A stretch of DNA of 10,395 nt from an uncultured bacterium (lineage in GTDB: Bacteria; Patescibacteriota; Minisyncoccia; Phycocordibacterales; GWA1-40-21): positions 1 to 10,395 of the forward strand of contig CAIPUJ010000067.1 in the NCBI GenBank assembly GCA_903868205.1, given 5' to 3'. A model generated the notes under the pieces. The model worked only from the letters and a program-made list of their open reading frames with translations, had not been told where the DNA came from and did not search any database. The position numbers and the translations under genes are program-made. Positions within the stretch are counted from its first letter, which is position 1. Each line of letters starts with the position of its first letter. Below are positions 6,108 to 10,395 of this stretch, piece by piece.

Positions 6108-6158
6108 AAAAGAAAGCCGCCCAAAATCGTTTTTCCTTAAAAACTTTTTTGGGCGGCT
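6108..6158 (-). terminator. Terminator between convergent genes
   Basis: A perfect 12-bp stem (6115-6126 with 6147-6158, AGCCGCCCAAAA/TTTTGGGCGGCT) encloses a second perfect 6-bp stem (6129-6134 with 6139-6144, loop CCTT). On the minus strand it is followed by a U-rich tail (TTCTTTTTTT), fitting an intrinsic terminator for the 6191-6523 gene. On the plus strand no T-run follows, but the stem begins 8 bp after the Clp-like stop codon and could also protect or end that transcript. Confidence 0.75.
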
Positions 6159-6190
6159 AACTTTCGTCACCTTCGACTATTGTATTCATT

Positions 6191-6523
6191 TTATTTTGAA
6201 TAAGATTCTGTCATGAGATTGGATTTGAGAATTTGCTTTTTCTCTCTCTGACTAAGATAATATGTTCCGATCATCGTTCCTGCTGCACATCCAAGGGCAT
6301 ATACGACCACAACAAAGGTGTTGTCTAGGTTATTGATTATTCTATCTAGAATATAATACCAAATTAACACATTTACAGTAGTAATAACTCCACTGGCTAA
6401 AACCTTCGCTTTCGTGACGGTTTCTGTCCAAGCAGTAACTACAAGCATTTCAACAATGCCAAGCAAAAATATAAACATATATTTACTGATTTTCAAATTA
6501 TTAAAGTACTCGACCAAATACAA
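6191..6523 (-). CDS. Small membrane protein resembling DUF5698 (UPF0316)
   Basis: The product is 110 aa from a TTG start at 6523. Hydrophobic segments lie at about 15-32, 41-60 and 67-90, with a basic C-terminal tail. The order 'TKAKVLASGVITTVNVLIW' then 'NLDNTFVVVVYALGCAAGT' matches my recollection of the DUF5698 membrane domain, whose usual companion DUF2179 is absent; at 110 aa this would be a membrane-only version. Function is unknown. The TTG start is supported by AAGGG at 6529-6533, 5 nt upstream, and by a good promoter at 6558-6586. A second TTG (6517) or the ATG at 6478 are alternatives; the latter would remove only 15 residues. The gene lies 80 bp downstream of alkD on the same strand. 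Confidence 0.65.
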   Translation of the reverse strand: MYLVEYFNNLKISKYMFIFLLGIVEMLVVTAWTETVTKAKVLASGVITTVNVLIWYYILDRIINNLDNTFVVVVYALGCAAGTMIGTYYLSQREKKQILKSNLMTESYSK

Positions 6524-6528
6524 AAACG

Positions 6529-6533
6529 CCCTT
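6529..6533 (-). promoter_or_regulatory. Shine-Dalgarno site for the TTG-initiated membrane protein
   Basis: AAGGG on the minus strand lies 5 nt before the TTG at 6523. It falls within a weak hairpin (CACCC/GGGCG, followed by TTTTT) that might also work as a leaky terminator for alkD. It is the only clear classical ribosome-binding site seen in the window. Confidence 0.5.
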
Positions 6534-6557
6534 ATCGGGTGTATTTGTATTATTTGT

Positions 6558-6586
6558 ATAATAACATACTATAGGAAAAATTGCAA
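6558..6586 (-). promoter_or_regulatory. Promoter of the DUF5698-like gene
   Basis: On the minus strand: TTGCAA (6581-6586), a 17-bp spacer, and TATTAT (6558-6563) with extended TGT before it. The start site is predicted near 6551, giving a leader of about 28 nt that contains the AAGGG site. Confidence 0.6.
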
Positions 6587-6603
6587 GAATATGGCTAAAA
6601 ACC

Positions 6604-7305
6604 TCATCTTTTAAGCCAAAATTGTCTCTTTTTTTCTGGAAATTTTTCTATGGCATATCTCAAGGTGGTTCTAGACATATTTTTATGATTTTTAATCAAA
6701 AAGTCCTCCAGTATAGAGAAATTTCTTTTACCGACCTCTCTGAGCATCCATCCGACAGCCTTCCTTATCAAATCATGTTCATCTTTAAGTAGAATTTTTG
6801 ATATTTTTAATGTATCTTTAAACGACATCTTTTTTATAAAAGCAAAAGTAGAAATAATCGAGACTCTTCTCTCCCAAAGGTTTTTTGATTCTGCAAATTT
6901 ATACAAAATATCTTTCGGTTTCGTTTGCAAATATTCACCAATAATTTTTGGGGCGGAGAGATCTACCAAATCCCAATTATTTGCTTGGCGAACGTTTTTA
7001 ATATAAAAATTAAATATTTTCTTTTTTTCTTCCTCTTCCCCACTTTCAAACTGAGCCACCAGAATCAAGAGTGCACAAAGTCTTTCTTCATGAATTTTTG
7101 AATACAAGAGTTCTTTAATATCTTCAAAATATAAATTACTATATTTCCTGGCTATTTTTCTTATGTTTGGGACAACTATTCCAATAAAAACGTCACCCTC
7201 GCCATAATCCCCTTTACCTGTTTTAAAAAACCATTTCAAAATTTCAATTCTTTCGAACTCGGCGACATTCATCAAATCTCTTTTTACATCCCTAAAATCA
7301 ATCAT
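6604..7305 (-). CDS. alkD: DNA alkylation repair protein, AlkD-type glycosylase
   Basis: The product is 233 aa, the usual length for AlkD-family HEAT-like repeat proteins. Family motifs are 'GDVFIGIVVPNIRKIARKY' (37-55), 'NNWDLVD' (109-115), 'LWERRVSIIS' (143-152), 'DEHDLIRKAVGWMLREVGKR' (175-194) and 'MSRTTLRYAIEKFP' near the end. W111, D115 and an arginine in WERR match the catalytic-cleft Trp, Asp and Arg of Bacillus cereus AlkD, which removes N3- and N7-alkylated bases without flipping them. The assignment of substrate is by family. The ATG start lies 6 nt from a TATAAT box, giving a predicted leaderless mRNA. The gene ends with TGA, evidence that TGA is a stop in this genome. Confidence 0.88.
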   Translation of the reverse strand: MIDFRDVKRDLMNVAEFERIEILKWFFKTGKGDYGEGDVFIGIVVPNIRKIARKYSNLYFEDIKELLYSKIHEERLCALLILVAQFESGEEEEKKKIFNFYIKNVRQANNWDLVDLSAPKIIGEYLQTKPKDILYKFAESKNLWERRVSIISTFAFIKKMSFKDTLKISKILLKDEHDLIRKAVGWMLREVGKRNFSILEDFLIKNHKNMSRTTLRYAIEKFPEKKRQFWLKR

Positions 7306-7311
7306 AAATAT

Positions 7312-7317
7312 ATTATA
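7312..7317 (-). promoter_or_regulatory. -10 box of alkD
   Basis: TATAAT on the minus strand, 6 nt before the ATG at 7305, in a very AT-rich stretch that offers overlapping alternatives. No -35 match is seen at 17 bp. The predicted transcription start is at the start codon. Confidence 0.5.
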
Positions 7318-7333
7318 TAATAAAAGCGGTATT

Positions 7334-7411
7334 TACCCAGGGGCAGAAGCCCCGGTCACAATGACTCATCAGAAACTGACTCGTCTTGTTCCGCGGCAGA
7401 GCCGCTGGGTA
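7334..7411. repeat. Compact GC-rich folded element upstream of alkD
   Basis: A terminal 7-bp inverted repeat (TACCCAG 7334-7340 with CTGGGTA 7405-7411) encloses a row of hairpins: GGGGC-AGAA-GCCCC (7340-7353), GTCA-CAA-TGAC (7355-7365), TCAG-AAA-CTGA (7369-7379) and GCGGC-AGA-GCCGC (7393-7405). The two strong hairpins share the loop sequence AGA and adjoin the terminal repeat. The sequence TGACTC occurs twice (7362 and 7377). GC content is far above the neighbourhood. The remainder of 7306-7548 holds a -10 box and a terminator and no gene. Confidence 0.5.
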
Positions 7412-7489
7412 TTCAACCCTTATATATCGACTTCACTCGGACAAAATGTAAAATCATAATTTCACACTTTGCTCCTCGCTAGTCGAAAT

Positions 7490-7532
7490 AAAAAAACAAA
7501 AACCGCTCAACAAAAATGTTAGTGGTTTTTGT
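7490..7532 (-). terminator. Intrinsic terminator of the DUF378 gene
   Basis: Arms 7496-7507 and 7521-7532 (ACAAAAACCGCT/AGTGGTTTTTGT, one mismatch) and inner AACA/TGTT (7509-7512, 7517-7520) form a hairpin. On the minus strand it is followed by seven T (7490-7496). It begins 17 bp after the DUF378 stop codon. The plus strand also shows a five-T tail, so it may work in both directions. Confidence 0.7.
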
Positions 7533-7548
7533 AGAAAAAATACATTCT

Positions 7549-7764
7549 TTATATTCTTGTCTTCTTTGCAAGTCTTCCTATTAAAAAGATAATATAAAGA
7601 GCTGATAGACCGACCAAAGCATATACCACAGAAGCCCAGATAGTTGCTCCAAAGAGCAATGCTACTAGGTTCCAGCTTGGGTCTATTGAAATAAGTCCCC
7701 AATTCAAACCTCCAACAACTACAAGTACCAAAGTCAACAAATCAAACCAATTAAGTTTAGACAT
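7549..7764 (-). CDS. DUF378 family small membrane protein
   Basis: The product is 71 aa with two membrane helices, about 8-25 and 35-62, and a basic C-terminus (RLAKKTRI). The segment 'VVVGGLNWGLISI' followed by a second helix after 'WNLVALLFG' is typical of DUF378 proteins (Bacillus YuzA-like), usually 60-80 aa. Function is unknown across the family. The ATG is 6 nt from a weak -10 box. The gene has its own terminator and is preceded by a 212-bp gap holding a folded repeat element, so it appears to be a single-gene unit. Confidence 0.85.
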   Translation of the reverse strand: MSKLNWFDLLTLVLVVVGGLNWGLISIDPSWNLVALLFGATIWASVVYALVGLSALYIIFLIGRLAKKTRI

Positions 7765-7770
7765 GGTTAT

Positions 7771-7798
7771 ATTTTGTTATGAGCAAAGCGAATTTCAA
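7771..7798 (-). promoter_or_regulatory. Weak promoter of the DUF378 gene
   Basis: On the minus strand: TTGAAA (7793-7798, 5/6), a 16-bp spacer, and CAAAAT (7771-7776, 4/6) ending 6 nt before the ATG. The layout agrees with the leaderless pattern seen elsewhere in the window, but the -10 box is poor. Confidence 0.3.
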
Positions 7799-7805
7799 AA
7801 TATCC

Positions 7806-7903
7806 ACCCCGTGTAGTATTGTGCTTTAGCACAATAAAATTCTTAAGAATTTTTACTACATGGGGTTTAGAAATTACAGTCGCCATGCTCCTTAATTTCT
7901 AAA
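7806..7903. repeat. Three-way-junction element plus adjoining hairpin
   Basis: Outer stem ACCCCGTGTAGTA (7806-7818) with TACTACATGGGGT (7854-7866), 12 of 13 paired, the exception being a G-T wobble. Inside are two adjacent perfect hairpins: TTGTGCT/AGCACAA (7819-7834) and the 18-bp palindrome 7836-7853; only 7835 is left unpaired. Immediately downstream, TTAGAAATTA (7867-7876) pairs with TAATTTCTAA (7893-7902). No gene is visible in 7765-7976. It could be a structured RNA in the DUF378 leader, or an extragenic repeat. Confidence 0.55.
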
Positions 7904-7928
7904 TTAATAACGACCTTTATTACCTATA

Positions 7929-7934
7929 ATTATA
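7929..7934 (-). promoter_or_regulatory. Possible promoter reading into the folded element
   Basis: TATAAT on the minus strand (7929-7934), with TG immediately before it, would start a transcript near 7922 that covers the folded element 7806-7903 and continues to DUF378. The -35 region is weak (TTACAC at 18 bp). The same site also contains TATAAT on the plus strand (7925-7930), so direction is uncertain. Confidence 0.3.
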
Positions 7935-7976
7935 CACCTTTTAAAACATAAAGTGTAAAGGCCAAAGGTTCATAAT

Positions 7977-8543
7977 TTAAAGGGAGATTTTCTTAAGTAA
8001 AATATGAAGATTTTTCTTGTCTTGTGCGGAACAAGCAATAATTTCCCCTTCTTTAGATTCTTGCTTAATTGAATTGACTTGTTTAACAACATCTTGTTGC
8101 TTAAGCTTATCCATCTTATTAGCAACAATTAAATACTGTAATTCTTCGTTCCTGAGCACTTCTAAAACCTCTTTATCAAAATCAGTAAGCCCAGCCTTTA
8201 TATCAAGAACCAAAACAACCAAGGGTTCTGCCTCAGAATACATAAGATACCAAAGAATTAATTTTCTTATCTTTTCTCTCTTTTCTGGGGTGGCTTCTGC
8301 ATATCCAAAACCAGGCAAATCAACAAAATATGTTTTTTTGTTGATAAGAAAAAAATTTATTTCTGTAGTCTTACCGGGTTTCTTGCCGACTTTTACTAAA
8401 TCTTTTCTTTTGAGTAATGCATTTATTAAACTAGATTTTCCAACATTAGATCGCCCAACAAAAGCAACTTGTCTAATCCCATTGTATAAAATCGGATCTG
8501 TTCCATTTATTCCCTTTACAAAATCTGCGCTCTTTATTTCCAT
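7977..8543 (-). CDS. engB: Ribosome biogenesis GTPase EngB (YihA/YsxC)
   Basis: The product is 188 aa, the usual length for single-domain EngB. All GTPase motifs are present: G1 GRSNVGKS (30-37), the 'KKPGKTTEINFF' switch region (54-65), G3 DLPG (75-78) in 'FVDLPGFGYA', G4 NKMD (142-145) and G5 CSA (171-173). EngB is a cytosolic GTPase required for assembly of the large ribosomal subunit. EngB G4 is often TKxD; here it is the general NKxD form, which remains functional in related GTPases. The ATG lies 8 nt from a TATACT box, so the gene has its own predicted leaderless promoter although SOD is only 40 bp upstream on the same strand. Confidence 0.95.
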   Translation of the reverse strand: MEIKSADFVKGINGTDPILYNGIRQVAFVGRSNVGKSSLINALLKRKDLVKVGKKPGKTTEINFFLINKKTYFVDLPGFGYAEATPEKREKIRKLILWYLMYSEAEPLVVLVLDIKAGLTDFDKEVLEVLRNEELQYLIVANKMDKLKQQDVVKQVNSIKQESKEGEIIACSAQDKKNLHILLKKISL

Positions 8544-8551
8544 ATAAGATT

Positions 8552-8557
8552 AGTATA
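8552..8557 (-). promoter_or_regulatory. -10 box of engB
   Basis: TATACT (5/6) on the minus strand, ending 8 nt before the ATG at 8543, within the 40-bp gap after the SOD gene. There is no clear -35 box at the usual distance. The spacing matches the other leaderless promoters in the window. Confidence 0.45.
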
Positions 8558-8583
8558 TGCGAAATTCAAAAAATAGCTAGAAA

Positions 8584-9156
8584 TTATTTATTGTATCTCC
8601 CCGCCACAACTACCCAGTTTATAGATTGAATAAACTTTTCAATATAATCGACTCTTTTAATCCCATAATCAGTCATATATGAATGCTCCCAAACATCCAT
8701 AACAAGTAAAATTTCTTGATCAGCCAACTGACCAGTATCATGTTCCCCAACCCAAATATTCATTAGAGTATTAGTGATTTTATCTTTCACTAGTACGGCC
8801 CATCCTATTCCACGTGTTAAGCCCACAGATTTAAAATCTTCTAACCATTTTTCATAAGAGCAAAATGAAACAACCAACTCATTATACAAAAGACTCTTTA
8901 TATCTAATTCTTTATAATCCTTTGTAATATTATTAAAATATATTTCATGCATTCTCATACCATTCCACTCCCAACCGAATCGTCTACGAATTTCGCTATA
9001 TTCTGGTGTACCAGGCTTTGAAGTTGAAATCAAATCATTCAATAAGTTAACATTTTTCACATAACCTTCATATAAAGTAAAATGATTCTTTAATAAAGTA
9101 TCACTGAAACCACTTATTCCTAATAAATTATTGAATTGTTGGGGTTGGTAAATCAT
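8584..9156 (-). CDS. Superoxide dismutase, Fe/Mn family
   Basis: The product is 190 aa from ATG 9156. It converts superoxide to oxygen and hydrogen peroxide with one bound Fe or Mn. The four metal ligands are visible: H25 in 'KNHFTLYEGYVK', H70 in 'GMRMHEIYF', and D154 and H158 in 'MDVWEHSYMTDY'; their spacing matches E. coli SodB (26, 73, 156, 160). Metal preference cannot be read reliably. There is no signal peptide, so it is cytosolic. ATG 9156 fits the family N-terminus ('MIYQPQQFNNLLG'). ATG 9171 and a TTG at 9207 would add residues inside the overlapping upstream gene. The start overlaps the last 29 bp of the surface-protein gene, no Shine-Dalgarno is seen, and translation is probably coupled to that gene. 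Confidence 0.9.
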   Translation of the reverse strand: MIYQPQQFNNLLGISGFSDTLLKNHFTLYEGYVKNVNLLNDLISTSKPGTPEYSEIRRRFGWEWNGMRMHEIYFNNITKDYKELDIKSLLYNELVVSFCSYEKWLEDFKSVGLTRGIGWAVLVKDKITNTLMNIWVGEHDTGQLADQEILLVMDVWEHSYMTDYGIKRVDYIEKFIQSINWVVVAGRYNK

Positions 9157-10395
9157 CTTTTTTAAATTCATTAAATTGCGCTGAGTTTTTTCTAATACCC
9201 ACACCAATAATAAACAATACCGCTAATATTGAAAGAATCAAAAACGCAACGAGCATGGTGGTATATTTACTATTCCAAATCTCTGGTTTGATATCACCAA
9301 CCACAGCTGGTATTGCTGGTATCAAAGTTGCAGCTTCTGCTGTTTTTGCAAAAGCAAACGGAGCGCTTTTTGCTAAAATTTTACCAGTATTATTTACAGT
9401 TGCTGTATAAACAATATGTTGACCATCTTCCAATTCTTTATTTAAAGTATATTTCCATTCACCGGTGGCATCAGCCTTTATCGTAACTATAACTGGAGTA
9501 CTATAAATATATAAAGTTATAAAACTGTTCGGTAAAGCTTTACCTTTAAAAACTATCAGATTGTCTGGTGTCAAAACCACTTCACTCAATTTATAGGTAG
9601 AAAGCTCTTTTGCAGAAGATGCTTTTGGCTCTTCTTGAATTATTTTTATTGTAGAAGTAGACACGGGATCCATACCTAGAAGAATTTTTTCTCCGGCATT
9701 AATCTTTTTACCTTCATATTCAGCGATCGGGGATGTTTTTATAGGGTCAAGATTATAAACATAAATAGAATCATAATCAGAAACTCCGTCTTTATTTGTA
9801 TCTTTATAAAGCAAGTTTACATCTTCTGTTTTTATTTCTTGTGCTTTCTCTATAATATTTTCAGATGTTGTACCAAGAGAAACAAAAACATCCATAGTGC
9901 TCTGTATTTGAGAAACTTCTTTTACACTTACACCTTTTGTATAAAATGGTGTTTTTGGAGATTCTATTTCTGAAATTTTTGTACTTGAAGCTTGTATTGG
10001 TTTATCAATCTTAGGACTTTCTTTTCCAGCATCATTTTTTACAGTTGAAATCTGCACTGTTGGTATTTCCTTTTGTGTATAAGTAGTATTCGACTTCCAT
10101 GAAGTTGTTGCTGGTGCAGAGTAAGCGGAAGGATTAGAAGAAGACCCAGAACCTATAATAATACCATTACCAAATGGTTCTATTATTTCTTTGTTTATGG
10201 AATCCCAACCGCCCGTCTTACCAGTATTTGTATTTGATGTGTTGTTGGTATTTGTAATTACGGGTGGTAATTCTGTATTTTTATTTTCTGAGTTCCAACC
10301 ATTACTAGTATCAACCACCGTATTAACTGAAGGCAAGACAACGTCACTTGTTACTTCGACATTTTGATTTGTAGAATCCCATGCACCAGCAAAAT
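9128..10395 (-). CDS. Surface protein with W-repeat, calcium-binding-type motif, Ig-like domain and C-terminal membrane anchor (5' end outside window)
   Basis: The reading frame is open to the window edge, so the N-terminus is missing; 421 codons are present. Numbering from the first full codon (10393): imperfect repeats with W-(D/N)-S-x-N-(K/Q) at about 5, 33 and 63 in Ser/Thr/Asn-rich linker; DTNKDGVSDYD at about 198-208, like a thrombospondin type-3 or dockerin calcium loop; an Ig-like domain at about 265-350 ('KALPNSFITLYIYS', 'TGEWKYTLNKELEDGQH'); a membrane helix at about 377-399; and a short tail. The topology is that of a single-pass, outward-facing surface protein with an internal tail. 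The repeats, low complexity and Ig-like fold suggest adhesion or cell-wall contact (inference). The gene overlaps the SOD gene by 29 bp. Confidence 0.8.
   Translation of the reverse strand, partial: FAGAWDSTNQNVEVTSDVVLPSVNTVVDTSNGWNSENKNTELPPVITNTNNTSNTNTGKTGGWDSINKEIIEPFGNGIIIGSGSSSNPSAYSAPATTSWKSNTTYTQKEIPTVQISTVKNDAGKESPKIDKPIQASSTKISEIESPKTPFYTKGVSVKEVSQIQSTMDVFVSLGTTSENIIEKAQEIKTEDVNLLYKDTNKDGVSDYDSIYVYNLDPIKTSPIAEYEGKKINAGEKILLGMDPVSTSTIKIIQEEPKASSAKELSTYKLSEVVLTPDNLIVFKGKALPNSFITLYIYSTPVIVTIKADATGEWKYTLNKELEDGQHIVYTATVNNTGKILAKSAPFAFAKTAEAATLIPAIPAVVGDIKPEIWNSKYTTMLVAFLILSILAVLFIIGVGIRKNSAQFNEFKKDDLPTPTIQ

Noticed and set aside
7355..7380. CTGATGAG on the minus strand (7366-7373 region), reminiscent of a hammerhead ribozyme core
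   Set aside because: The short stem that follows is succeeded by CGGGGC, not the required CGAAAC, and no matching cleavage site and stem arrangement is visible.
7334..7411. tRNA-like gene at the cloverleaf element
   Set aside because: There is no acceptor stem of proper geometry, no TTC-like T loop and no plausible anticodon arm.
7454..7702. Minus-strand open frame of 82 codons overlapping DUF378
   Set aside because: It overlaps the well-supported DUF378 gene in another frame and passes through that gene's terminator.
8017..8547. Plus-strand open frame of 176 codons antisense to engB
   Set aside because: engB on the minus strand has all GTPase motifs. The antisense frame has no domain or start signal and reflects codon bias of the real gene.
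9157..9207. Longer N-terminus for the superoxide dismutase (TTG at 9207 or ATG at 9171)
   Set aside because: The extra residues lie inside the overlapping surface-protein gene and do not resemble the SOD N-terminus. The protein from 9156 has the family's normal length and ligand numbering.
10334..10336. TTG as the start codon of the surface protein
   Set aside because: The frame continues open to the window edge, and the upstream residues contain another copy of the W-D-S repeat, so the gene starts outside the window.

Overview
The window is AT-rich bacterial DNA with short, tightly packed genes. It most resembles a Candidate Phyla Radiation (Patescibacteria, Parcubacteria-like) genome. The inference rests on the gene set: SIMPL protein, secreted CAP-domain protein, membrane-anchored Clp-type ATPase next to a Trp-rich small membrane protein, compact Fe/Mn superoxide dismutase, DUF378 protein, and an Ig-like surface protein with a C-terminal membrane anchor. 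Stops are TAA, TAG and TGA (alkD ends in TGA), so the code looks standard. No rRNA, tRNA, CRISPR array or transposase gene is visible.

Layout. 1-418 is non-coding and packed with inverted repeats, including a perfect 52-bp palindrome. 419-1147 (-) is a membrane-anchored SIMPL protein. It is divergent from a 23S rRNA pseudouridine synthase (1222-1932, +), whose stop codon interlocks with that of a convergent secreted CAP protein (1929-3059, -). Divergent from the CAP gene is a two-gene + operon: a 130-aa membrane protein (3122-3514) and an 823-aa membrane-anchored Clp-like AAA+ protein (3635-6106). A 113-bp element with terminal inverted repeats and a 6-bp target duplication sits exactly at the start codon of the second gene. 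The rest lies on the minus strand: DUF5698-like membrane protein (6191-6523), AlkD-type DNA glycosylase (6604-7305), DUF378 protein (7549-7764), EngB GTPase (7977-8543), superoxide dismutase (8584-9156) and a 5'-truncated surface protein (9128-10395). The gaps at 7306-7548 and 7765-7976 hold folded, repeat-like DNA.

The Clp-like protein keeps an intact second ATPase domain, while its first ATPase domain has lost key Walker A and Walker B residues. With two N-terminal membrane helices and the co-transcribed membrane protein, it suggests a membrane-bound unfolding or remodelling machine. This is the best candidate in the window for an undescribed system.

Promoters show a recurrent layout. Before most genes, a -10 box (often TG-extended) ends only 6-9 nt from the ATG, implying leaderless mRNAs. 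One gene (6191-6523) instead has a full promoter, a leader of about 28 nt and a Shine-Dalgarno site before a TTG start.
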